Shown here in pieces: positions 22,701-33,401 of a stretch of DNA of 64,000 nucleotides. The notes under the pieces were generated by a model that made no database searches, had not been told where the DNA came from, and saw only the letters and a program-made list of their open reading frames with translations. Each line of letters begins with the position of its first letter. Within the stretch, counting starts at the first letter, position 1. A program made the position numbers and the translations under genes. This DNA is from Sphingomonas sp. CL5.1 (GTDB lineage: Bacteria; Pseudomonadota; Alphaproteobacteria; Sphingomonadales; Sphingomonadaceae): contig NZ_CP050137.1 of the NCBI RefSeq assembly GCF_013344685.1, positions 1,616,001-1,680,000 on the forward strand, in the 5' to 3' direction.

Positions 22701-23896
22701 CCGCCGCCAGCGCGGGCGGGGCGGTGGCGCCGCCGCTCGTCACGGCGGGTGGCGGACAGCCGATCGGCTATGCCGCGCTCGCCTCGGCGATCGCGGCCGG
22801 CATCGTCGGCGCGCTGATGATCCTCGTCACGCCCGGCTTCCTCGCGCTGGTCGCGGCGCAGGCCGGGCTGGGCGACCAGCAGCTCGGCTATATCGCCGCC
22901 TGGGACATCAACGCGATGGCGGTGGCGATCGGGATCAGCACCTTCCTGTTGCCGCTATGGGACTGGCGGATCAGCGTCGGGGTGGGGTTGCTGCTGCTGG
23001 TGGCGGGCAATTTCGCCACCGCCGCCAGCCACAGTTATGCCGCGATCGCGGCGGCGCGCGTGCTGGCCGGCACGGGGGAGGGGATCGCGGTCGGCTTCGC
23101 CTTCGCCGCGTTCGGCCGGGCGGCCAATCCCGACCGCACCTTCGCGGTCTATCTGGTGCTCGGCGCGGTGCTCGGCGCGGGCATCCTGCTGATGCTGCCG
23201 GCCCTCCAGGCGCAATTCGGCCCGCAGCGGCTGTTCGTCGCCAATGGCGTGCTCGCCGCGCTGGTGCTGCTGGGGCTGCGGTGGTTCCCGCACGGGCGCC
23301 GGCTGGAGCAGGATGCCGTGCTGGGCCATGGCGGGCTGAACCGGCGGATGGCGACATGGTCGCTGATCGCGGTGTTCTTCTACTTCTTCGCGATCGGCGC
23401 GGTGTGGAGCTACAGCGAGCGGATCGGGCAGGCCAGCGGGCTTGACGCGCAGCAGATCGCGCACGGCCTGTCGCTGGGCACCTTCGCCGGCATGGGCGGC
23501 GCGGCGCTCGCGGGCCTGCTGCCCCGCCGCTTCGGCCGCGCCTGGCCGCTGGCGGTGAGCGGCGCGGCGACCATCCTGAGCTACCTGCTGCTGGTCGGTG
23601 GCGTGTCGGCGACCGCCTTCACGATATCGATGGTGCTGTTGCTGATGTCGTGGAATTTCGCGCAGCCGCTGCTGTCGGGCATCTGCTGCGACGCCGATTG
23701 CGAGGGGCGGGTGGTCTGCGCGATGGGGTCGATCCAGACCTTCGGCATGGGCTTCGGCCCCGCCGCTGTCGGGCTGACGCTGCGCCATGGCGGCTACGCG
23801 CCGACGCTGTGGGCGAGCTGCGTGATCCTGGCCGGCAGCCTGTTCCTCGCCATCCTCGCCATCCGATCCCCGCGCCCGGACAGGAGCATGTCATGA
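22697..23896 (+). CDS. MFS-type transporter
   Basis: A 399-residue polytopic membrane protein with about twelve hydrophobic helices and weak MFS marks (ARVLAGTGEGIAVGFAFAAFGR in the position of the second loop-helix). A GTG start overlaps the aminotransferase stop (GTGA), and its end overlaps the dehydrogenase start (ATGA). An unusual cysteine pair, ICCDADCEG, lies in a late loop. The position implies uptake of the amine substrate, but the sequence does not reveal it. Confidence 0.75.
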   Translation: MTAASAGGAVAPPLVTAGGGQPIGYAALASAIAAGIVGALMILVTPGFLALVAAQAGLGDQQLGYIAAWDINAMAVAIGISTFLLPLWDWRISVGVGLLLLVAGNFATAASHSYAAIAAARVLAGTGEGIAVGFAFAAFGRAANPDRTFAVYLVLGAVLGAGILLMLPALQAQFGPQRLFVANGVLAALVLLGLRWFPHGRRLEQDAVLGHGGLNRRMATWSLIAVFFYFFAIGAVWSYSERIGQASGLDAQQIAHGLSLGTFAGMGGAALAGLLPRRFGRAWPLAVSGAATILSYLLLVGGVSATAFTISMVLLLMSWNFAQPLLSGICCDADCEGRVVCAMGSIQTFGMGFGPAAVGLTLRHGGYAPTLWASCVILAGSLFLAILAIRSPRPDRSMS

Positions 23897-25353
23897 CCGC
23901 GTTGAAGCTTGCCGATCCCGACCTGCTGCGCGAGGCGGCGCTGATCGGCGGCGAGTGGGTGACGGGCGACCGCGCCGACGCGATCGCGGTCACCAACCCC
24001 GCGACGGGCGAGACGATCGGCCATGTCCCCGATCTCGGCGCGGCCGGGACGGAGCGGGCGATCGCGGCGGCGGCGCGCGCCTTTCCGGCATGGAGCCGGC
24101 TGACCGCAGCCGCGCGCGCCGCGCCGCTGCGCCGCCTGTACGAGCTGATGCTGGCGCATATCGATGACCTGGCCGCGATCATGACCGCCGAGCAGGGCAA
24201 GCCGCTCGCCGAGGCGCGCGGCGAGATCCGCTATGCGGCGGGCTTCATCGAATGGTTCGCGGAGGAGGGCAAGCGCGTCTATGGCGACGTGATCCCGCCC
24301 AACGCGCCCGGCCGCCGCATCCTGACCTTCAAGCAGCCGATCGGCGTGTTCGCGGCGATCACCCCGTGGAACTTCCCGTCGGCGATGATCACGCGCAAGG
24401 TCGGGCCGGGCTGGGCGGCGGGCTGCACCGGGGTGGTGCGCCCGGCTTCCGCGACGCCGTTCTCCGCGCTGGCGCTGGGCGTGCTGGCGGAGCGCGCCGG
24501 GCTGCCGCCGGGGGTGTGCAACATCATCACCGGGGCAGCCGCGCCGATCAGCAAGGCGATATGCGACAGCCCGGTGGTGCGCAAATTGTCGTTCACCGGC
24601 TCCACCGCGGTCGGCGCCAGGCTGCTCGCGCAATGCGCGCCGACGATCAAGAAGACCTCGATGGAGCTGGGCGGCAACGCGCCCTTCCTGGTGTTCGACG
24701 ACGCGGACGTGGACGCGGCGGTGGATGGCGCGATGATCGCCAAGTTCCGCAATGCCGGCCAGACCTGCGTCTGCGCCAATCGCTTCCTGGTGCAGTCGGG
24801 AATCCACGACCGCTTCGTCGCGGCCCTGGCGGTGCGGGTGGCGGCGCTTCGCGTCGGCGACGGGCTGCGCGAGGGGGTGGAGATCGGGCCGATGATAGAT
24901 GGCGCGGCCGTCGCCAAGGTCGAGGAGCATATCGCCGACGCCGTGGCGCTGGGCGCGCGCGTGGTTGAAGGCGGCGGGCGGCATGAACTGGGCCACAGCT
25001 TTTTCGCGCCGACCGTGCTGGCGGACGTGTCGCCCGACGCGCAATGTTTCCGCGACGAGACGTTCGGGCCGCTCGCCGCGATCGTCCGCTTCGACAGCGA
25101 GGAGCAGGGGATCGCGCTGGCCAACGACACCGAGTTCGGGCTGGCCGCCTATTGCTACACCCGCGACGTCGCGCGCGCGTTCCGCGTGGCCGAGGCGCTC
25201 GAGGTGGGGATCGTCGGCATCAACGAGGGGCTGATCTCCACCGAGGTGGCGCCGTTCGGCGGGGTGAAGCAATCCGGGCTGGGGCGCGAAGGCTCCAAAT
25301 ACGGGATCGACGACTATCTGGAGATCAAATACGTCGGGATCGGCGGCATCTAG
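23893..25353 (+). CDS. Succinate-semialdehyde dehydrogenase-like aldehyde dehydrogenase (GabD type)
   Basis: The 486-residue enzyme matches E. coli GabD over its whole length as I recall it: TPWNFPSAMITRK with Asn160, MELGGNAPF with Glu258, FRNAGQTCVCANR with Cys292, and the end REGSKYGIDDYLEIKY. The double cysteine CVC is the GabD redox pair. One oddity: the cofactor-binding lysine of the usual KPAS motif is arginine (Arg183, VVRPASATP). The start overlaps the transporter stop by 4 bases. It should oxidise the semialdehyde made by the aminotransferase. Confidence 0.88.
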   Translation: MTALKLADPDLLREAALIGGEWVTGDRADAIAVTNPATGETIGHVPDLGAAGTERAIAAAARAFPAWSRLTAAARAAPLRRLYELMLAHIDDLAAIMTAEQGKPLAEARGEIRYAAGFIEWFAEEGKRVYGDVIPPNAPGRRILTFKQPIGVFAAITPWNFPSAMITRKVGPGWAAGCTGVVRPASATPFSALALGVLAERAGLPPGVCNIITGAAAPISKAICDSPVVRKLSFTGSTAVGARLLAQCAPTIKKTSMELGGNAPFLVFDDADVDAAVDGAMIAKFRNAGQTCVCANRFLVQSGIHDRFVAALAVRVAALRVGDGLREGVEIGPMIDGAAVAKVEEHIADAVALGARVVEGGGRHELGHSFFAPTVLADVSPDAQCFRDETFGPLAAIVRFDSEEQGIALANDTEFGLAAYCYTRDVARAFRVAEALEVGIVGINEGLISTEVAPFGGVKQSGLGREGSKYGIDDYLEIKYVGIGGI

Positions 25354-25434
25354 CCTTCGTCATTCCGCGAAGCGATAGCCCGCCGGCGTACCCCCCGGCG
25401 ATGGAGGGTGGGCCGGCCCACCCTCCGGTCGAGC

Positions 25435-26238
25435 CTACAGGAACACCGCGCGCGACAGGCCGCCGTCGACCGCGATCGATTCGCCGGTGATGCCGCTGCC
25501 CAGGGCCGAGGCGAGGAACACGATCGGATCGGCGACCTCGGCCACCTCCAGCATCCGCCGGATCGCGGACGGATCGCCCGCCTCGCGCTTCACGAACGCT
25601 TCATAGGTGATGCCTTCCTCGCGGGCCATGTCGGCGAACCATTGCTCGACATGCTCGGTGCGCGTCACGCCGGGATGGATGATGTTGACGGTGATGCCGT
25701 CGCGGCCGACCTCGTCCGACAGCGTCTTGGTCAGGTGAACCAGGGCGGTGTTGCGCATCCCGCTCAGCGCCTCGGTGCAGCGCGCGGTCAGCCCGCCGAC
25801 GTTGACGATCCGGCCCCATTGCGCGCGCCGCATATGCGGCACGCATGCCTTGCACATGCGGAAATAGCCGAGCAGCTTGGTGTTGAGGTCGAGCAGCAGG
25901 TTGTCTTCGTCCGCTTCCTCGATCGCGTTGCGCACCAGCCCGCCGGGGGCTGCCGCGCAATTCACGAGAATGTGGACGCCGCCGTAGAGATCGGCGGTCT
26001 GGTCGACCAGACCGCGCACCGAGGCCATGTCGGTGGTGTCGACCGGGATCGCGCTGACCTTCCCGCCGGTATCGGCGCGCAGCTCCTCGGCGGCGGCGTC
26101 CAGCGTCGCCCTGGTGCGCGCGGCGATCGTCACGTTGACGCCGGCCTGCGCCAGCTTGCGCGCGGTCTCCTTGCCGATGCCGACGCTGCCGCCGGTGACG
26201 ATCGCCGTGCGCCCTTCGATACCAAGATTCAGGCTCAT
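25435..26238 (-). CDS. SDR-fold protein with altered catalytic tetrad
   Basis: A 267-residue short-chain dehydrogenase-like protein with an intact cofactor motif TGGSVGIG (residues 15-22) and NCAAAP at 93. The catalytic residues appear lost: the serine site reads NVGG (146-149), and lining up from the LTK that follows the helix puts Ser159 and Asn163 (SGMRN) where Tyr and Lys of YxxxK belong. The C-terminal substrate part is complete. AGGGAGAG precedes the ATG. It overlaps the hydratase gene by one base. A second SDR in the window (33398) has the same changes, so they are a subfamily trait, not random decay. Confidence 0.82.
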   Translation of the reverse strand: MSLNLGIEGRTAIVTGGSVGIGKETARKLAQAGVNVTIAARTRATLDAAAEELRADTGGKVSAIPVDTTDMASVRGLVDQTADLYGGVHILVNCAAAPGGLVRNAIEEADEDNLLLDLNTKLLGYFRMCKACVPHMRRAQWGRIVNVGGLTARCTEALSGMRNTALVHLTKTLSDEVGRDGITVNIIHPGVTRTEHVEQWFADMAREEGITYEAFVKREAGDPSAIRRMLEVAEVADPIVFLASALGSGITGESIAVDGGLSRAVFL

Positions 26239-27047
26239 CAAATTCTCTCCCTTCGATCCGCCGGATGGCCGATCCGTGCATGTGCCTCGCTGCCGTCGGA
26301 AAAGCGGCTGGTCAGCCGTTCGTCGGATGCGATCGCGGTGATGCCGGTGCAGCTTCCGGTCGCCACCAATTGCCCGCAGCACAGCATCTCGCCCCGCGCG
26401 GCCAGCCAGTTCGCCAGCCACGCCAGCGCGGCCAGCGGATTGCCGAGCACCGTCGCGGCGCCGCCATGCACCGGCGCGCCGCTCGATCGGAGCAGCGTCG
26501 CCTCCAGCGTGGCGAAACGATCCTCCCACAGCGCCGACAGCCGGTCGCCGACCACCAGCAATTCGGCATTGCTGTTGTCCGCGACCAGCGCGCCGGCATC
26601 GACGTCGTCGGCCGCATAGCGCGAGCTGCACAATTCGATGCCGGCATAGACGCCCGCCACCGCCCGCGCCACGGTGGCCTGATCGAACGGCGCCGCCGAT
26701 GGCGGCAGGTCCTCGCCGATCTCCACCACCAGCTCCGCCTCCGCGAATCGCGGATGGGCGCTGGATGGCACCGCCGCTTCGCCGCGCAGGATATCGGCGG
26801 CGCGCAGCCGCCCAGCGATTGGCTCGCCAACCCCCATCGCCCGCTGGGCCGCGGGATTAGTCAATCCGATCTTGTAGCCGGCGACCGGCGCGCCGCGCAG
26901 CCGCGCGACCTCGGCCTGCACCGCATAGCCATCACTCAGGGAAAGCGCGGAGGCGGGCGGCGGGATCGTGGCGCCTGCCGCCCGCGCCCCCGCAAGCGCG
27001 CGGGCGAGATCGCCGATGCTGGTCTGGATGAATGTCATGACCGACAT
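26238..27047 (-). CDS. 2-oxopent-4-enoate hydratase family protein
   Basis: A 269-residue member of the MhpD/DmpE/HpaH hydratase family, which adds water to 2-hydroxy-2,4-dienoates in meta-cleavage pathways or acts on related enols. Marks are GYKIGLTNPAAQRAMGV near residue 57, AEAELVVEIGEDL (metal-binding acidic residues) and AGIELCSSRY. The ATG at 27047 has AGGCAG upstream; ATG 27038 is an alternative without a ribosome site. Its presence with the SDR and a divergent aldehyde dehydrogenase suggests degradation of another ring-cleavage product besides protocatechuate. Confidence 0.87.
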   Translation of the reverse strand: MSVMTFIQTSIGDLARALAGARAAGATIPPPASALSLSDGYAVQAEVARLRGAPVAGYKIGLTNPAAQRAMGVGEPIAGRLRAADILRGEAAVPSSAHPRFAEAELVVEIGEDLPPSAAPFDQATVARAVAGVYAGIELCSSRYAADDVDAGALVADNSNAELLVVGDRLSALWEDRFATLEATLLRSSGAPVHGGAATVLGNPLAALAWLANWLAARGEMLCCGQLVATGSCTGITAIASDERLTSRFSDGSEAHARIGHPADRRERI

Positions 27048-27170
27048 CTGCCTGCATTGTACCGAATACGCAACAGTGAACCTTATAAATGGACTATTGT
27101 TTCCATTATTGATAATTGGTAGAAGAGGTGAACGGGCAATCGCCGCAACGGATTCGGAGTAGGAAGCAGC
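27048..27170. promoter_or_regulatory. Divergent promoter region between hydratase and aldehyde dehydrogenase genes
   Basis: This 123-base spacer is strikingly AT-rich for the window (27080-27120). It holds GTACCG-AATA-CGCAAC at 27059-27074, a pseudo-palindrome related to the sites at 15182, 16760 and 37738, and an inverted repeat AATGGA/TCCATT at 27088-27107 with an 8-base spacer. CCTTATAAAT between them could contain a -10 element. Both neighbouring operons probably fire from here. Confidence 0.6.
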
Positions 27171-28688
27171 ATGACGACGCTATCGGCGGTGGATCTCGCG
27201 GCGCGACTCGGCGGCGAGCTGGCAAAGGCGCCGCGCAAGCTGCTGATCGACGGCAAGCTGGTCGACGCGCGCTCCGGCCGGACCTTCGCGACGATCAATC
27301 CGGCGACCGGCGAGGAGCTGGCGCAGGTCGCGCATGGGGCGGCGGAGGATATCGACCTGGCGGTGGCGGCGGCGCGGCGCGCGCTCGAGAATCCGGCATG
27401 GCGCGACATGACCGCCAACGACCGTTCGCTGCTCCTCTATCGCCTCGCCGACCTGATCGAGCGCGACGCGCAGGAGCTGGCGGTGCTGGAATGCCTGGAC
27501 AACGGCAAGCCGGCGACGCTGACGCGGGCGGTCGAGATCGAGGGATCGATCAAGACGTTCCGCTATTTCGCCGGCTGGCCGACGAAGTTCGGCGGCGAGA
27601 CGCTGCCGGTGTCGCCGCGCGGCGGGCTGAAGATCCTGAACTACACCACCCGCGAGCCGGTCGGCGTCGCCGGGCTGATCGTGCCGTGGAACTATCCGAT
27701 GTCGATGGCGGCGTGGAAGATCGCGCCGGCGGTGGCGGCGGGCTGTGCCGTCGTGCTCAAGCCGGCCGAGCAGACGCCGCTGACGGCGTTGCGGCTGGGC
27801 GAGCTGGCGCTGGAGGCGGGCTTCCCCGCCGGCGTCATCAACGTCGTGCCCGGCTTCGGCGACGCGGGCGCAGCGCTGGTGCAGCACCCCGGCGTCGACA
27901 AGGTGGCCTTCACCGGATCGACCGAGGTCGGCAAGGCGATCGTCCGCGCCGCGGCGGGCAACCTCAAGAAGATATCGCTGGAGCTTGGCGGCAAGTCGCC
28001 GCAGATAGTGCTGCCCGACGCCGACCTGGACAATGCCGCCGCGTCGATCGCCACCGGCATCTTCTTCAACCAGGGGCAGACCTGCACCGCCGGCTCCCGG
28101 TTGTACGCGCATCGCTCGATCCACGACGAGCTGCTGGCGAAGATCGCGGACCATGCCGCGAAGCTGAAGATCGGCAACGGGCTGGACCCGGAAACGAGCT
28201 TCGGCCCGCTTGTCTCGCAGGAGCAATGGGACCGGGTGAGCGACTATGTGCGGATCGGCGCCGACGAGGGCGCGCGGCTACACACCGGCGGGCGGCGGCC
28301 GGAAGGGCTGGCGCCTGAACTTCATGGCGGCTTCTTCTTCCAGCCGACGATCCTCGCCGACGCCACGCGCGACATGCGGGTCGTCCGCGAGGAGATTTTC
28401 GGGCCGGTGCTGAGCGCGCTGTCGTGGTCCGACACGGAAGACCTGATCGCGCAGGCCAATGATTCCGAATTCGGCCTGTCGGCGGGCGTGTGGACCAACG
28501 ACATCAAGAGCGGCCACCGCATCGCCGCCGCGGTGAAGGCGGGGACGATCTGGATCAACTGCTTCAACCTGGTCGATCCGTCGACACCGTTCGGCGGCTT
28601 CAAGCAATCCGGCTGGGGCCGGGAGCACGGGCGGCAGGCGATGGAACTCTACAGCGAGACGAAGAGCGTCTGGGTCAACCTCAGCTGA
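27171..28688 (+). CDS. NAD(P)-dependent aldehyde dehydrogenase
   Basis: A 505-residue ALDH with all key residues: VPWNYPMSMAAWK, the cofactor lysine in VVLKPAEQTPL, FTGSTEVGK, LELGGKSPQ (general base Glu) and FNQGQTCTAGSR (nucleophile Cys). It is closest in look to betaine- and phenylacetaldehyde-type dehydrogenases. AGGAAG precedes ATG 27171. It is divergent from the hydratase-SDR pair and followed after 50 bases by the Asp-box gene, so it may be the first gene of the long rightward operon to 35184. Confidence 0.9.
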   Translation: MTTLSAVDLAARLGGELAKAPRKLLIDGKLVDARSGRTFATINPATGEELAQVAHGAAEDIDLAVAAARRALENPAWRDMTANDRSLLLYRLADLIERDAQELAVLECLDNGKPATLTRAVEIEGSIKTFRYFAGWPTKFGGETLPVSPRGGLKILNYTTREPVGVAGLIVPWNYPMSMAAWKIAPAVAAGCAVVLKPAEQTPLTALRLGELALEAGFPAGVINVVPGFGDAGAALVQHPGVDKVAFTGSTEVGKAIVRAAAGNLKKISLELGGKSPQIVLPDADLDNAAASIATGIFFNQGQTCTAGSRLYAHRSIHDELLAKIADHAAKLKIGNGLDPETSFGPLVSQEQWDRVSDYVRIGADEGARLHTGGRRPEGLAPELHGGFFFQPTILADATRDMRVVREEIFGPVLSALSWSDTEDLIAQANDSEFGLSAGVWTNDIKSGHRIAAAVKAGTIWINCFNLVDPSTPFGGFKQSGWGREHGRQAMELYSETKSVWVNLS

Positions 28689-28738
28689 TCGCGGCTGCCC
28701 GCGACCAACTGCACGAACGAGAGAGCGAGAGGGACGAA

Positions 28739-29770
28739 ATGGCCACGGAAAAAACCCTGCTGGTATCCACCGACGGTCAGGCGGTGATGCGCAGCCATGA
28801 CAATGGCGATACCTGGCACCGGATCGGCATCGACCAGGATCTGGAATATGACGATCGCGTCCGGTGCCTGCTGGCCGATCCGCGCGATCCGCAGTCGATC
28901 TTCGCCGGCGCCGAGCGCGGGCTGTTCCACAGCGCGGATTGCGGCGTGACGTGGACGCGCATCGATTGTGCGCTGAACGACATGGCGGTGTGGAAGTTGG
29001 CGATCGCGCCAAGCGATCCGAACGTGATGTACGCGGGCACCGGATCGCCGACGCCGGCGGTGTTCTACCGCTCGACCGACGCCGGGCGGACGTGGGAAGC
29101 CACCTCGCTGCGGATGCCGCTGAAATGCGCGGGGGTCAGCCGGCCCCGGATGCTGGCGCTGGCGGTCGATCCCGACAATGCGCGCGACATCTGGGCGGGC
29201 GTCGAGGAAGGGGGGCTGTTCCATTCCACCGACGGGGGCGACAATTGGGAGCGGGTCGACAAGGGCTGGCCGGAATCGGCCGGCAATTCCGACATCCACA
29301 ACCTCATCGTCCTGCCGGGCACGCCGAAGGTGGTGCTGGCGCTGGTGGTCAACGCGCTCTACCGTTCCGAGGATGGCGGCCGCACCTGGTCGCGCGCCGG
29401 CGCGAAGGAGACCTGGGGTCTGCGGTATTCGCGGTTCCTGCTGAAGAAAGTCGACAGCGACGAGCTGTTCCTGGGCATCGGCGACGGCACGCCGGGGACG
29501 ATCGGCGCGCTGCTGCGCTCGACCGACCGGGGCGCGACCTTCCAGCCGATCGACCTGCCGGTGCGCCCCAATTCCTGCCTGTGGGCCGCCGGCGGCAACG
29601 CCGCCGATCCCGATTTCCTGATGATCGGCACCAAGTTCGGCGATCTCTTCTCGAGCCGCGACGGCGGCCGGACCTGGAACAAGGAATGGCGCGAGTTCAA
29701 CGAGATCACCGACGTCACCTGGCTGCCCAGCGTGCCCGCCAATCAGGGGACCGTCCATGTACACGCCTAG
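28739..29770 (+). CDS. Seven-bladed Asp-box (BNR) beta-propeller protein
   Basis: A 343-residue protein with seven Asp-box motifs of the S-x-D-x-G-x-T-W kind, at about residues 19, 65, 112, 163, 210, 261 and 306, spaced some 46-51 residues apart, which predicts a seven-bladed propeller. No signal peptide is visible, so it is probably cytoplasmic. Sialidase catalytic residues are not recognisable. Its job in a catabolic operon is unknown; scaffold or lactonase-like hydrolase are options. GAGAGGGAC precedes the ATG. Its end overlaps the VOC gene by 14 bases. Confidence 0.82.
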   Translation: MATEKTLLVSTDGQAVMRSHDNGDTWHRIGIDQDLEYDDRVRCLLADPRDPQSIFAGAERGLFHSADCGVTWTRIDCALNDMAVWKLAIAPSDPNVMYAGTGSPTPAVFYRSTDAGRTWEATSLRMPLKCAGVSRPRMLALAVDPDNARDIWAGVEEGGLFHSTDGGDNWERVDKGWPESAGNSDIHNLIVLPGTPKVVLALVVNALYRSEDGGRTWSRAGAKETWGLRYSRFLLKKVDSDELFLGIGDGTPGTIGALLRSTDRGATFQPIDLPVRPNSCLWAAGGNAADPDFLMIGTKFGDLFSSRDGGRTWNKEWREFNEITDVTWLPSVPANQGTVHVHA

Positions 29771-30236
29771 GATCAAGCGCATCGCGCATATCGTGCTCTA
29801 CGTCAGGGACCCCGAAGCCTCGGCGCGCTGGTACAAGGATGTGCTGGGCATGGAGATCAGCTCGCGGGTCGGCGGCGGCCCGTACAAGGGCGGCGTGTTC
29901 ATGACCTTCGGCCATTACGACCATGACATCGCGCTCTTTCCCGGCGACCCCGAAGCATCGCGCGGCAAGGAGATCGAGCATGTCGCGCTCGAACTGGACT
30001 GCGGCAGGGACCTGAACGAGCTGCGCCGCGTGTACGCCAGCTTCCTCGACAAGGGCGTGAAGATCGCCGAGGTGCTGGACCATGGCGTCGCCCACGGCCT
30101 GTATTTCTACGACCCCGACGGCCATATGCTCGAAATCTTCGCGCCCACCGTCGAACCGTCCGCGGCGACAATCGAAGAATTCCGCGCGGGCGAGGGCAAG
30201 GCCGATCCGGTCGAGCTGACCCCGCTCAGGAACTGA
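29757..30236 (+). CDS. VOC-superfamily protein (glyoxalase / extradiol dioxygenase-like)
   Basis: A 159-residue protein with two beta-alpha-beta-beta-beta modules. Likely metal residues are His11 (RIAHIVLYV), a histidine in IEHVALEL and the glutamate in HMLEIFAP; YFYDPDGHMLEIF is a common VOC ending. These proteins isomerise, epimerise or dioxygenate small substrates. AGGGGACC precedes the start, which lies inside the end of the propeller gene, so the two are coupled. Confidence 0.82.
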   Translation: MYTPRIKRIAHIVLYVRDPEASARWYKDVLGMEISSRVGGGPYKGGVFMTFGHYDHDIALFPGDPEASRGKEIEHVALELDCGRDLNELRRVYASFLDKGVKIAEVLDHGVAHGLYFYDPDGHMLEIFAPTVEPSAATIEEFRAGEGKADPVELTPLRN

Positions 30237-30249
30237 CCGCTCCCCCGGG

Positions 30250-30295
30250 CCCGTCCCGCGCCGTCGTCCTCTCTATTCGGGCGGCGCGGGGCGGG
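30250..30295 (+). terminator. Long GC-rich hairpin within the operon
   Basis: Arms at 30250-30263 and 30282-30295 pair over 14 positions (one G-T wobble) around an 18-base loop, between the VOC gene and the DUF1185 gene. There is no T run after it, so partial termination or an mRNA processing and stability border is more likely than full termination. The 95-base gap here is the only large one inside the operon. Confidence 0.4.
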
Positions 30296-30331
30296 AATCC
30301 TCTGTTCTCAACATTGCGAAAGCCATCAGAC

Positions 30332-30940
30332 ATGTCCGACAAGCCCGAGAATTTCCACGGCCTGCACGTTCGCAAATGGTATCGGTTCGAAGAAGAGACG
30401 CTGGCGATCGAGAGCGGCGCGCTCGCCGATGGCGATCCGGTGGTCAAGATCGTCATCGCCGCCGCCGTCGCCAATCCGCATGCGGGCGGCTTCACCAGCG
30501 ACTTCTCCGCCGTCATCGCCAAGTCCGCGGCGCTGGGCGAGGAATTCGGGCGCCGCATCGTCGCGGCGCTCGCCGGTCGGCCGGCGGCGAGCTACGGCAA
30601 GGCAGCGATCGTCGGCCTCAACGGCGAATATGAGCATGGCAACGCCTTTCTCACCACCGATTTCGCCAACCCGATCCGCAAGGCGCTGGGCGGGGCGGAA
30701 TCATGGGTTCCCTCGACCGGCAAGTCCGGCGGGCCGGGCACGGAGATCGACATCCCCCTGGCGCACAAGGACGCCCTGTACGTCCGCTCGCACTATGACA
30801 CCGTTTCGGTGAGCTTCGGCGACGCGCCGCTGGCGAACGAGGTGGTGATCGCGATGGCGGTGGCGACGCGCGGGCGGCTGCATCCGCGACTGGGCGGGCT
30901 GACCGCCGATCAGGCGATCGGCAAGGACGGGCTGCGGTGA
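30332..30940 (+). CDS. DUF1185 / amino acid synthesis family protein
   Basis: A 202-residue protein that I recognise as the DUF1185 (AA_synth, PF06684) family by VRKWYRFEEE near the start, AAVANPHAGGF, AAIVGLNGEYEHGNAFLTT and KDALYVRSHYDTVSV. Its biochemical role is not established to my knowledge despite the family name. The conserved histidines, aspartates and serines of these blocks suggest an enzyme. The ATG at 30332 has no clear ribosome site. It overlaps the hydrolase gene (GTGA). Confidence 0.75.
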   Translation: MSDKPENFHGLHVRKWYRFEEETLAIESGALADGDPVVKIVIAAAVANPHAGGFTSDFSAVIAKSAALGEEFGRRIVAALAGRPAASYGKAAIVGLNGEYEHGNAFLTTDFANPIRKALGGAESWVPSTGKSGGPGTEIDIPLAHKDALYVRSHYDTVSVSFGDAPLANEVVIAMAVATRGRLHPRLGGLTADQAIGKDGLR

Positions 30941-31847
30941 CCGGCGCGATCGCCCCCCTGGACCGCGCGCCCGCCGCGCCGGAGAAGCTGCCGGGAGAAC
31001 GCGAGTCCTTCGTGTCGTCGGGCGGCCTGCGGTTGCGGGTGCGCGAATGGGGCGATCGCGATGCGCCCCCGATCGTGCTGCTCCACGGCCTGCGCGGCTT
31101 TTCCGGGACGTGGCGGCACCTTGCCGCCGCGCTGCCCGGATATCGCCTGATCGCGATCGACCAGCGCGGGCGCGGGGAAAGCGACTGGGACCCGGCGCGC
31201 AATTATTATACCGATGCCTATGTCGCCGATCTGGAGGCGGTGGTCGATGCGCTGGGCCTGACGCGCTTCGTGCTGATCGGCCATTCGCTGGGCGGCACCA
31301 ACGCCTATGTCTATGCCGCGCGCCACCCGGAGCGGCTGGGCGCGCTGATCGTCGAGGATATCGCGCCGGGATCGTCGGTCAGCGGCGAGGGCGCGGCGCG
31401 GATCCGCGCGGAGATGGCGGCGCTGCCGGTCGACTTCGCCTCCTGGAGCGAGGCGCGCGATTACTGGCGGCGGATACGTCCGACGATCGGCGCGGCGGGG
31501 CTGGAGCAGCGGCTGGCGGAAAGCCTGTGCGAGCGCGACGGGCGGATCGGCTGGCGCTATGACGCGGCGGGAATCAGCGCGACGCGGATCGATCCCGATC
31601 CGGCGCGGGTCGTCGACCTGTGGCCGGTGGTCGACGCGATCACCGTGCCGACGCTGGTGATCCGTGGCGCGAAATCGGATTTCTGTCCGCTCGACACGGT
31701 GCTGGAGATGGGCAGGCGCAATCCGCGCATCACCGCCGTGACGGTGACGGACGCCAGCCATTATGTCCATGACGATCAGCCCGAGGCGTTCGAGGGCATC
31801 GTCCGTGAATTCCTGGGCCGTCACGCCCCGTCATCGGGAGATTTGGG

Positions 31848-31851
<4 letters not shown>
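30937..31851 (+). CDS. Alpha/beta hydrolase
   Basis: A 304-residue alpha/beta hydrolase with oxyanion motif LLHGLRGFSGTW, nucleophile Ser in IGHSLGG, and a late histidine in DASHYVHDD; the acid is probably the aspartate in GAKSDFCP. It resembles carbon-carbon or enol-lactone hydrolases of aromatic catabolism (MhpC, PcaD types). GTG start in a GTGA overlap; the end overlaps the ThDP enzyme gene in a TTGA overlap. Confidence 0.87.
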
Positions 31852-33397
<1,546 letters not shown>

Positions 33398-33401
<4 letters not shown>

